This document shows positions 1-6,414 of a stretch of DNA of 6,459 nucleotides, one piece after another (the stretch's first letter is position 1; the number at the start of each line of letters is the position of its first letter). Location: positions 1 to 6,459 of the forward strand of contig NZ_CALKTS010000163.1 in assembly GCF_937997595.1 (NCBI RefSeq), in the 5' to 3' direction. The notes under the pieces are model-generated. The model made no database searches, was not told the origin of the DNA, and was given only the letters and a program-made list of their open reading frames with translations. The DNA comes from an uncultured Campylobacter sp. (GTDB lineage: Bacteria; Campylobacterota; Campylobacteria; Campylobacterales; Campylobacteraceae). The position numbers and the translations under genes were made by a program.

Positions 1-1821
1 AGCGGCTGGGTAAAAAATAGCTATGATAGCGCGGCGCTCGGGCTTGAGGGCTACAAATACGATATGAACGTTGCTGCTCCTACGAGCGCGCCCGAAGACT
101 ACGAGCCGATCGATTGGCAAAAAGATGTTAAAAGCGGCTTTCGGTGGAGCGAAAAAAAATGGTACAAAGATCAGCGCATAGCCCATAAACCGGGCAGCGA
201 TATAAAGGTGCCGTGGGAGCTTGCGAGGCTTCAGCACTTGCCGCAGCTTGCTATTTTTGTGATAGCGAATCCGAGTTTAAAAGAGCGAAATTTAAAAGAA
301 TTTAAAAACCAAATTTTAGATTTTATCCGCAATAATCCGCCTCGAATGGGCGTAAATTGGGCCTGTACGATGGACGTGGGCATCAGGGTCGCCAATATGC
401 TGGCGGCTTACGATATGTTTTGCCAGATGGACAGTGGCGGAATTTTGGATCAAAATTTCAAGCAGACCTTTTCAAATAGCGTCTACGAGCATGCGCTTCA
501 TATCGTAAATAATCTGGAATATTCGCCGCATCTTACGTCAAATCACTATCTAAGCGATATCGCGGGCTTGCTGCAAGCTTGCGCGTATTTGAACGGCGGC
601 GGTGAGATAGACGCGTGGCTGGCGTTTGCCGTGCAAGAGATAATTTGCGAAATGAAAAAGGAATTTTACGAAGACGGCGGAAATTTCGAGAGTTCTACGA
701 GTTACCACCGCCTAAGCGGCGAGCTGATGGCGTATGCCACGGCTATGATACTGGGTCTAAAAAGCGAGAAAATTTCGTCGCTAAAAAATTACGATGCAAA
801 GTTTTGGCGTAAAAAACCAGAACTCTTGCCTTTAGAGGAGCAGGAATTTAAAATTTTAAACGGACAAATAGCGCTGCCGCAGTGGTTCGCAGACAGGCTG
901 TATAAAATCGGCAGGTTTACCGCAGATATCACGAAGCCAAACGGCGAAGTGCCGCAATTTGGCGATAACGACAGCGGCAGGTTTTTCAAATTTAGCCCAA
1001 ACGGCGAGTTCTTGAGCAACGAACAAGCCGTGCGAAAATATCTAAATTTAAGCGGCTTTGAGGGCGGCGGCGAGCCGTTTTGGGATGAAAATATCTTAAA
1101 CCACTCCACGCTAATTAGCTGTATGGGCGGAATTTTCGATGATGAGATATTTAAAAATGATATGCGCTTTGAGAGAAGCTTTGTTTACTCGCTCGCAGGG
1201 CGTACGCTGCAAGCGGTCGATAAAACGTATAAAAGTCAGGTCGCTTCTGGCGTGAAATTTAGCGAACTGCTGCACCGAAAAAGCATGAAATTTAAAATTT
1301 CAAATTCGCAAGAGATCAAAAATCTATTTTATCCGGACAGCGGAATTTTTATTTTCAAATCAGATAAATTTTACCTCGCTATCTGCGCTACGCCGCTTGG
1401 ACAGAATGACCACGGCGGACACACGCACAACGACAAGCTAAGCTACGAGCTGTGGATAGACGGCCGCGACATAGCGAGGGATCCAGGTACATATCTTTAT
1501 ACGCCGATCCCCGGCAGAAGAAATGAATTTAGAAGCGTCAAGGCTCACAACGTACTGATCGTCGGTGATCTGGAACAAAATAGTTGGGGCGAGGGAGCGA
1601 TCGGATTATTTGGAATGTTTGCAGAGTGCATATGTGAAGTGGCGGATTTTGGAGAAAATTTTATAAGCCTTGCCGCAGAATACAAGGGCGTAAAGATAAT
1701 TAGAAAATTTGAGATAAAAGAGGACAAATTGGAGATTATCGATATGGCAAATAGGGAATTTTATTATAGTAAATTTGAGTTATATTCAAATGGGTATGGA
1801 AAGTTGATAAAAAATGTCTAA
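1..1821 (+). CDS. Heparinase II/III-family polysaccharide lyase, 5' end missing
   Basis: Probable polysaccharide lyase cleaving uronic-acid-containing glycans by beta-elimination. The frame is open from base 1, and the 21 residues before the first Met (base 64) read as normal protein, so the true start lies upstream and that Met is internal. At least 606 residues are visible. The N-terminal part (to about base 1110) looks like the alpha/alpha-toroid lyase domain, with an Asn-His pair at 541-546 (SNHYL) and Tyr-His-Arg at 703-711. The C-terminal part (about 1330-1650) is the heparinase II/III-like beta domain, with a His-rich HGGHTHND at 1411-1434, DPGTY at about 1483-1497 and RSVKAHN at 1531-1551. 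From family knowledge, Asn/His, a Tyr about 55 residues later and a downstream His form the active site of PL12/15/17-type lyases, so the enzyme appears catalytically intact. The substrate is not predictable. A signal peptide cannot be judged because the N-terminus is missing. The gene ends inside the next one. G+C is near 50% in the body and falls over the last 100 bases or so. Confidence 0.88.
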   Translation, partial: SGWVKNSYDSAALGLEGYKYDMNVAAPTSAPEDYEPIDWQKDVKSGFRWSEKKWYKDQRIAHKPGSDIKVPWELARLQHLPQLAIFVIANPSLKERNLKEFKNQILDFIRNNPPRMGVNWACTMDVGIRVANMLAAYDMFCQMDSGGILDQNFKQTFSNSVYEHALHIVNNLEYSPHLTSNHYLSDIAGLLQACAYLNGGGEIDAWLAFAVQEIICEMKKEFYEDGGNFESSTSYHRLSGELMAYATAMILGLKSEKISSLKNYDAKFWRKKPELLPLEEQEFKILNGQIALPQWFADRLYKIGRFTADITKPNGEVPQFGDNDSGRFFKFSPNGEFLSNEQAVRKYLNLSGFEGGGEPFWDENILNHSTLISCMGGIFDDEIFKNDMRFERSFVYSLAGRTLQAVDKTYKSQVASGVKFSELLHRKSMKFKISNSQEIKNLFYPDSGIFIFKSDKFYLAICATPLGQNDHGGHTHNDKLSYELWIDGRDIARDPGTYLYTPIPGRRNEFRSVKAHNVLIVGDLEQNSWGEGAIGLFGMFAECICEVADFGENFISLAAEYKGVKIIRKFEIKEDKLEIIDMANREFYYSKFELYSNGYGKLIKNV

Positions 1822-2974
1822 AAAAGTTTTAATGGCCGTTGCAAATTACTATACTTCGCCGTTTCAAGTCGGCAGCCATCACTATGCCAGGGCGTTTGAA
1901 AAGCTAGGGTATGAGGTACTTTTTATCTCAAATCCTATCTCGCCTATACATAAAATTTTTGCAAATAGCAACGAGCTAAAAGAGCGGGAAAGAATTTATA
2001 AAAAAGGCGGCGAGCGCGCAGGCGGCATTTTTTATTATGTTCCGCGCTCCCTTTTTACTCCTCAAAACAAGCCGTTTTTATCGTCAAATTTTATCTTAAA
2101 CAATTGGCAAAATTTTACGCGTCCGAATTTATTAAATTTTATAAAGGAGCGGGGTTTTAATGAGGTTGATATATTGTGGTTTGATAGCCCATTGTTCGGC
2201 TTTTTGCTAGATTCTGTAACTTATAAAAAATCGATTTTAAGGATAGCCGATTATTCAAAAGGTTTTAATGCAGTTTCTGATACGCAGTTTAAAGCCGAGA
2301 TAAATATCGCGAACAAGGTAGATGCAGTCATTTATACGGCTAAAAATTTAAAAGAAAAATATGCCGAGATAAAAGATAAATCTAAAATGAAATATGTGCC
2401 AAATGGCATTGATCTTGATTTCTTTAAAGCGGCAGATAGGTCTTTGCCGCAGGAGCTTGAAGATATTCCTGAGCCTAGGGTAATTTACGTAGGCGCAATA
2501 CATGATTGGTTTGATGTGGATTTAGTATATTACTGTGCTAAAAATTTGCCAAATTATAGTTTTATTATAATAGGTCCGGAGCAAAAAGACCTATCTTTAC
2601 TTAAAAAGCTAAAAAACGTGCATATTTTAGGCTCTATTCCATACACTAAAATCCCCGCGTTTTTATATAATTCGCAAGTGGGCATAATTCCTTTTAATGT
2701 TAAGGATTATCCTGATTTAGTAAATAATATCAATCCGCTAAAGGTATATGAGTACTTTGCTGCCGGAATTCCCGTTGTTGCAATTAGCTGGCAAGAACTA
2801 AAGCAACTTGAAGATTTGGTTTTTTTGTCTAATTCGAAGGAGGATTTTATGCTTAATATAGAAAAATCTATGCATTCAGATAAGGATAGAATGGATAAAG
2901 CCGCTAATTTCATAAAGGATAATGATTGGAACGCAAAAATACAAAAAATATTGAATTTACTTTTCTCTATATAA
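1814..2974 (+). CDS. Group 1 GT-B glycosyltransferase, TuaH-like
   Basis: Predicted cytoplasmic sugar-nucleotide-dependent glycosyltransferase of 386 residues, a normal length for GT-B group 1 enzymes. The N-terminal Rossmann half begins with a hydrophobic strand (KVLMAVANYY) and a VGSHHYARAF acceptor-loop region (residues 19-28). DILWFDSPLF lies at 119-128. VPNGID (195-200) marks the interdomain linker typical of GT4. The C-terminal half contains RVIYVGAIHDWFD, which resembles TuaH-like glycosyltransferases of teichuronic acid and polysaccharide loci, and NPLKVYEYFAAGIPVV around 303-318. The first acid of the usual E-x7-E motif is replaced: Glu313 has Asn305 eight residues before it. This may be normal for the subfamily. 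The ATG is preceded by GGAAAG at 1798-1803 with a 10-base spacer. It overlaps the lyase stop by 8 bp, suggesting translational coupling. G+C is about one third, below the flanking genes. Donor and acceptor are unknown. Confidence 0.85.
   Translation: MSKKVLMAVANYYTSPFQVGSHHYARAFEKLGYEVLFISNPISPIHKIFANSNELKERERIYKKGGERAGGIFYYVPRSLFTPQNKPFLSSNFILNNWQNFTRPNLLNFIKERGFNEVDILWFDSPLFGFLLDSVTYKKSILRIADYSKGFNAVSDTQFKAEINIANKVDAVIYTAKNLKEKYAEIKDKSKMKYVPNGIDLDFFKAADRSLPQELEDIPEPRVIYVGAIHDWFDVDLVYYCAKNLPNYSFIIIGPEQKDLSLLKKLKNVHILGSIPYTKIPAFLYNSQVGIIPFNVKDYPDLVNNINPLKVYEYFAAGIPVVAISWQELKQLEDLVFLSNSKEDFMLNIEKSMHSDKDRMDKAANFIKDNDWNAKIQKILNLLFSI
2914..2919 (+). promoter_or_regulatory. Ribosome binding site deciding the TTG start of the polymerase gene
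   Basis: AAAGGA lies six bases upstream of TTG at 2926-2928. An in-frame TGA (2923-2925) abuts this TTG, so the reading frame cannot begin further upstream. The next in-frame ATG is about 66 codons downstream and would remove two hydrophobic segments. The nearby ATG at 2922 is in another frame and stops after ten codons. TTG is therefore the best supported start. Confidence 0.6.
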
Positions 2975-4155
2975 TAGCTTTTACTTTGTATTGCTTAAAT
3001 AATTTTGTTGATAGATTTAGCCTATTTTATTTTGGCTCATATGCGTATATATATAAGGCTTTAATTTATTTAATATGGTTATTTATAGCTGTTTTTTCTT
3101 TTAGAAAAAAGACTTCCATATATATGAATATTTTTATTTGCATATTATTTATTTATATGTTTTTTGATATTAAAATCGGAGCTGTTGCCTTTATAACATA
3201 TTTTTTACCAGTTATTGCAACCTTCTTTTTCTTTTCAAATTGTATTAGATCAAAAACTCAAATTAATTTTATTATTTCTGGGCTGGGTTCTTTTTTTATA
3301 TTATCGGTTTTTTATGCTGTATTTAATGAGATATTTGGCTATGCCGACTTCGAAAAAGAGGCTTTTAATTTGTTGGGTAACTTATTTGAATCGGATGGAG
3401 AAATTAGAACAAGATCATTTTTTGTGGGGGAACAGACTTTATACATATATGGCATTTCTATTGTCGTGCTATCTTTTATTTTTAGGAATAAATATAAATA
3501 TATTTTTTTATTGGCTCTTGTAGCTCTATCTTGCTTTCATATTCCTAAAAACCCATTGATGTTCGTTGTTATCCTTATTTCTATGCTATTTTTCTTAAAA
3601 ATTAAATTTAATCCTATGTTATTTCATATATATTTCTTTGCAAATATTTGTATATTATATTATTTTGCGACAATCACATATCTTTCAGGCGTGTGGTCTT
3701 TATACGGCTCCTGGCTTTATTATACTCCTTTTGGTGCACCTAGTGTTATAACTAGATATGAAATCTGGGATAATGCTATCTCTCTCTTCTTTGCTAATCC
3801 TTTTGGATATGGTCTTGGAGCGGCTTCGTATGTTTTTGGCAACGCAAAGATTATTACACCCCATTCTGAATATTTAAAAGCACTTATAGAGCTTGGAGTA
3901 CTTGGCTTTTGTGTATTTTATGCATTTTTATATCATATAATAAAGATGGCTTGGTTATTATATATAAAAATGAAAGATAATATATTTTTATATTTTATAG
4001 CATATATTTTTGCTTTTGTTTTTATAAGCTTTTTTAATGATCATTTTTTTGGAAATGCTGAGAAGCTGTTTTTTTGGATGATTACCGGATTGATATATAA
4101 CTTTAACGATAAAGCATTAAACGGGAAATTTGATGCTTCTATTAAACAAAAGTAG
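2926..4155 (+). CDS. wzy: O-antigen polymerase/ligase-family membrane protein, probably Wzy
   Basis: Integral inner-membrane protein of 409 residues, very rich in Phe, Ile, Tyr and Leu, with roughly 11-12 predicted membrane spans (for example about 10-27, 40-60, 64-83, 84-104, 112-134, 165-185, 190-225, 230-255, 325-350, 355-375 and 380-395). A larger polar loop between about 256 and 320 holds the family signature: TRYEIWDNA (Arg277), NPFGYGLGA (from Asn291) and HSEYLKALIELGVLGF (from His313). This is the pattern of the Wzy/WaaL O-antigen ligase-polymerase superfamily. Arg163, Glu168 and Arg277 are candidate glycan-contacting residues by analogy. In a glycosyltransferase cluster the likely role is polymerising lipid-linked repeat units at the periplasmic face; a WaaL-type ligase cannot be excluded from sequence alone. 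It starts at TTG, overlaps the upstream glycosyltransferase by 49 bp, and is much more AT-rich than its neighbours, as is typical of wzy genes. Confidence 0.85.
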   Translation: MERKNTKNIEFTFLYIIAFTLYCLNNFVDRFSLFYFGSYAYIYKALIYLIWLFIAVFSFRKKTSIYMNIFICILFIYMFFDIKIGAVAFITYFLPVIATFFFFSNCIRSKTQINFIISGLGSFFILSVFYAVFNEIFGYADFEKEAFNLLGNLFESDGEIRTRSFFVGEQTLYIYGISIVVLSFIFRNKYKYIFLLALVALSCFHIPKNPLMFVVILISMLFFLKIKFNPMLFHIYFFANICILYYFATITYLSGVWSLYGSWLYYTPFGAPSVITRYEIWDNAISLFFANPFGYGLGAASYVFGNAKIITPHSEYLKALIELGVLGFCVFYAFLYHIIKMAWLLYIKMKDNIFLYFIAYIFAFVFISFFNDHFFGNAEKLFFWMITGLIYNFNDKALNGKFDASIKQK

Positions 4156-4170
4156 ATTGATATATTTTTA

Positions 4171-4175
4171 TAAGG
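4171..4175 (+). promoter_or_regulatory. Ribosome binding site for the GT4 gene at 4183
   Basis: TAAGG lies seven bases before ATG 4183, within the 27-bp gap that follows the polymerase stop codon. This gap is the longest untranslated stretch in the window. It is AT-rich, but I see no convincing promoter or hairpin terminator in it, so co-transcription with upstream genes is likely. Confidence 0.5.
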
Positions 4176-4182
4176 TTTTAAA

Positions 4183-5271
4183 ATGAAGAAAATACTTTTA
4201 TTATCACTTAGGGCCGATCACGGCGGTGGCCCAAAACACGTCGATCTGCTTATAAATAATTTATCCAGCGATATGGAGATCTTTCTGGCTTGTCCGAAAG
4301 ATAAGCCCTATTATAATATGTGGAGCGAGTCAAAAAAGGTTAAAGATATATTTGCCCTGCCGCACAGAAAATTTAGTGTAAAAAAACTCCTTGGGCTAAA
4401 TAAATTTATAAAAGATAACGATATAGAGATAGTTCATTCTCATGGCAAAGGTGCGGGCATCTATTCGCGGATGCTTAAAATTTTAAATCCAAGGCTAAAG
4501 ATAGTCCATACTTTACACGGCGTTCATATTGGAGAATACGGCTTTTTGAAAAAGAGTGTATATATTTTTTTGGAGCGGTTTTTAACGCTATTTACCGATA
4601 AATTTATAAATGTTTCAAATAGCGAAAATAGCCTTTGTTTAAAGCTTAGACTATTTAAAAAAAGTAAGTGCGAGATCGTATATAACGGCATAAAAGCTCT
4701 TTTAAAAGATGATCATGCCAAGATAAAATTTAATCTATCGGAAAAAAGGGTAGTTACAACTATTTCGAGATTCGATTATCAGAAAAATATGTCCTTGGCG
4801 TACGAGATAGCTCAAAATTTTAAAGACAACTCAGACATCGTTTTTTTGTGGCTCGGAGACGGCGACGATAGGACAAAATTTGAATCTATGGCGCAAAAAG
4901 ACGGCGTAAATATAATCTTTACCGGCTTTACCGACGAAATACCCGCGTATCTATCCGCTACGGACATATACCTGTCTACTTCTAGGTGGGAGGGGCTACC
5001 TTATGCGCTCATAGAGGCGCAGTCGCTCGGCATCCCGATAGTAGCGACAAACGTCGTGGGAAATAACGAAGTCGTAGAAAACGGCAAAAGCGGATTTTTG
5101 TTTGAGAGCGCACAGCAGGCGCGCCGGGATATAGAAATTTTATTAAATGATGAGAAAATATACGGTAAAATGCGAAGCGAAGTGTTGCTAAATTTTAAAG
5201 ATAAATTTGATATCGGCATCGCGATTCGTAAAGTGGAAAAAATTTACGAGCAGATATTTGAAAATAAATAG
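4183..5271 (+). CDS. GT4-family glycosyltransferase
   Basis: Predicted retaining GT-B glycosyltransferase of 362 residues, cytoplasmic or loosely membrane-associated, adding one sugar to the lipid-linked repeat unit. The N-terminal domain opens with KKILLLSL and a glycine-rich acceptor/donor loop (GGGPKHV, residues 14-20). HSHGKGAGIYSR starts at His85, and a His-rich strand HTLHGVH spans 109-115. VYNGI marks the linker. The C-terminal donor domain has SRFDYQKN (195-202, basic residues expected to contact the donor phosphate), LWLGDGDD, and EGLPYALIE with Glu270 and Glu278 forming the E-x7-E motif, followed by GIPIVAT and a GKSGFLF ending, all typical of GT4 (Glycos_transf_1). The start is supported by a ribosome binding site at 4171-4175. 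G+C rises along the gene, with the 3' third clearly richer than the 5' part. The sugar specificity cannot be read from the sequence. Confidence 0.9.
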   Translation: MKKILLLSLRADHGGGPKHVDLLINNLSSDMEIFLACPKDKPYYNMWSESKKVKDIFALPHRKFSVKKLLGLNKFIKDNDIEIVHSHGKGAGIYSRMLKILNPRLKIVHTLHGVHIGEYGFLKKSVYIFLERFLTLFTDKFINVSNSENSLCLKLRLFKKSKCEIVYNGIKALLKDDHAKIKFNLSEKRVVTTISRFDYQKNMSLAYEIAQNFKDNSDIVFLWLGDGDDRTKFESMAQKDGVNIIFTGFTDEIPAYLSATDIYLSTSRWEGLPYALIEAQSLGIPIVATNVVGNNEVVENGKSGFLFESAQQARRDIEILLNDEKIYGKMRSEVLLNFKDKFDIGIAIRKVEKIYEQIFENK

Positions 5272-5278
5272 ATCAATT

Positions 5279-5284
5279 AGGGAG
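5279..5284 (+). promoter_or_regulatory. Ribosome binding site for the WbaZ-like gene
   Basis: AGGGAG sits five bases upstream of ATG 5290, inside the 18-bp gap after the preceding stop codon. It supports this ATG, which also gives the canonical N-terminus of the family (HDWF followed by GAEK). Confidence 0.6.
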
Positions 5285-5289
5285 CAGTA

Positions 5290-6414
5290 ATGAAAAAAGC
5301 CCTTATTCACGACTGGTTTAGCACCTATGCGGGCGCGGAGAAATGCGTCGAGAGTTTTACCGATATCTGGGATGATTTTGAAATTTATAGCCTCATCGAC
5401 TTTTTAAGCGATACCGACAGAGATAAAATTTTAAAAGGCAAGCGCGCCCACACGAGCTTTATCCAGAAGCTGCCCTTTGCGAAGGATAAATACCGCAACT
5501 ACCTGCCGCTATTTCCGCTCGCGATCGAGCAGTTTGATCTAAGCGACTATGATGTCGTGCTATCCAGCTCGCATGCCGTTGCAAAGGGGGTTCTCACACA
5601 CTCAAATCAACTCCACATCGCTTATGTACACACGCCGATCCGCTACGCGTGGGATCTGTATCATCAGTATTTGCGAGAAAGCGGGCTGGATCGCGGTTTA
5701 AAGGGCATGTTGGCGAAGTATTTTTTACATAAAATTAGGCTTTGGGACGCGAGCACCGCAAACCGCGTGGATCACTACGTCGCAAATAGCCGCTACATCG
5801 CGCGCCGTATCAAAAAAACATACGGCAAGCCCAGCGACGTCATCTATCCGCCCGTGGACGTGGATAAATTTACGCTGCGCGAAGCCAAAGAGGAGTTTTA
5901 CCTTACCGCCTCGCGTATGGTACCGTACAAAAAGATCGATCTCATTGTAGAGGCATTTTCGCAGACTGATAAAAAGCTGCTCGTTATCGGCGATGGTCCC
6001 GATATGGCAAAAATAAAATCAAAAGCGGGCAAAAATGTCGAACTTTTGGGCTTCGCAGATGATGAAACGATGGCGGATCTTATGGGGCGGGCTAAGGCGT
6101 TCGTTTTTGCCGCAGAGGAGGACTTCGGCATTACGCCGGTGGAGGCGCAGGCATGCGGTACGCCGGTGATCTGCTTTGGGCGCGGCGGCGCTCGCGAGAC
6201 GGTGATTGATGGCGAGAGCGGGCTGTATTTTATGGAGCAAAACGCAAAGGAGCTGCTCGCCGCCGTAGCTAAATTTGAGCAAAATTATGATAAATTTGAG
6301 CCTGTAAAAATCAGAGAAAATTCTTTAAAATTTTCGCGCGCGCGCTTTGAAGCCGAGATCAAAAGCTACGTCGAGAAAAAATATGAGGAATTTAAGGACG
6401 GCCTAAATGACTAA
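5290..6414 (+). CDS. WbaZ-like GT4 glycosyltransferase, probable mannosyltransferase
   Basis: GT-B glycosyltransferase of 374 residues, matching the WbaZ-like group of GT4, several members of which transfer mannose from GDP-mannose in O-antigen synthesis. Family hallmarks in order: HDWF (8-11) and AGAEKCVE (14-21) at the N-terminus; SSSHAVAKGV; YVHTPIRYAWD with His114, Arg118 and Trp121; VANSRYIARRI near 164-174; YPPVDVDKF from Tyr186; SRMVPYKKID (208-217) with the basic donor-binding residues; GDGPD; and EDFGITPVE with Glu277 and Glu285 as the E-x7-E pair, then ACGTPVI and GESGLYF. Length and motifs are complete. The gene is about half G+C, clearly richer than genes 2-4, and directly precedes and overlaps a manC-type gene by 8 bp. 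That linkage supports, but does not prove, GDP-mannose as the donor; the acceptor is unknown. Confidence 0.92.
   Translation: MKKALIHDWFSTYAGAEKCVESFTDIWDDFEIYSLIDFLSDTDRDKILKGKRAHTSFIQKLPFAKDKYRNYLPLFPLAIEQFDLSDYDVVLSSSHAVAKGVLTHSNQLHIAYVHTPIRYAWDLYHQYLRESGLDRGLKGMLAKYFLHKIRLWDASTANRVDHYVANSRYIARRIKKTYGKPSDVIYPPVDVDKFTLREAKEEFYLTASRMVPYKKIDLIVEAFSQTDKKLLVIGDGPDMAKIKSKAGKNVELLGFADDETMADLMGRAKAFVFAAEEDFGITPVEAQACGTPVICFGRGGARETVIDGESGLYFMEQNAKELLAAVAKFEQNYDKFEPVKIRENSLKFSRARFEAEIKSYVEKKYEEFKDGLND
6394..6398 (+). promoter_or_regulatory. Ribosome binding site for manC
   Basis: AAGGA is located within the end of the upstream coding sequence, eight bases before ATG 6407. It supports an ATG that overlaps the stop of the previous gene and therefore probably allows coupled translation. 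Confidence 0.55.

Larger units (their letters stand above)
1740..4170 (+). other. Low-G+C segment spanning genes 2 and 3
   Basis: Hand counts of sampled 60-base lines give about 52% G+C at 1021-1080 and 43% at 1621-1680, then 27% at 1741-1800, 32% at 2101-2160, 25% at 2521-2580, 13% at 3601-3660 and 12% at 3961-4020. Values recover to 47% at 4201-4260 and to 48-60% at 4921-5040. The deepest part coincides with the polymerase gene. The boundaries are approximate and come from samples, not a sliding-window calculation. No repeats, integrase or insertion-sequence ends were seen at either edge. Confidence 0.65.

Noticed and set aside
615..812. Small plus-strand open frame of 65 codons within the lyase gene
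   Set aside because: The basic, low-complexity product overlaps the conserved YHR region of the lyase in another frame, and no independent signal supports it.
844..861. AAATTTAAAATTTT-like near-palindromes, recurring through the window
   Set aside because: They encode Phe/Lys/Ile-rich stretches in frame and reflect a word preference of this kind of genome. They are not spaced repeats, operators or CRISPR units.
789..1109. Open frame of about 106 codons on the minus strand inside the lyase gene
   Set aside because: It is fully antisense to a well-supported coding region with conserved motifs. The low-complexity Ser/Leu/Pro-rich product is typical of a shadow frame. Other minus-strand frames at 1545-1727, 2707-2913, 5001-5219, 5898-6131 and 6019-6282 are rejected for the same reason.
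2970..2975. TATAAT at the end of gene 2, resembling a sigma-70 -10 element; another at 6415-6420
   Set aside because: Both lie within coding sequence and could occur by chance in AT-rich DNA. I see no matching upstream element or downstream gene start that would need it.
3426..3430. G-run (five G) in the polymerase gene as a possible phase-variation tract
   Set aside because: It is much shorter than the poly-G tracts of about eight or more that switch Campylobacter surface genes.
3215..3523. Second plus-strand open frame inside the polymerase gene
   Set aside because: It is an out-of-frame reading of a hydrophobic, AT-rich gene. Its apparent hydrophobicity follows from the T-rich sequence, and the main frame carries the family motifs.
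4156..4182. Longest intergenic gap as a possible promoter or terminator site
   Set aside because: It is only 27 bp, has no stem-loop plus T-run, and its content is explained by a ribosome binding site and AT-rich spacer.
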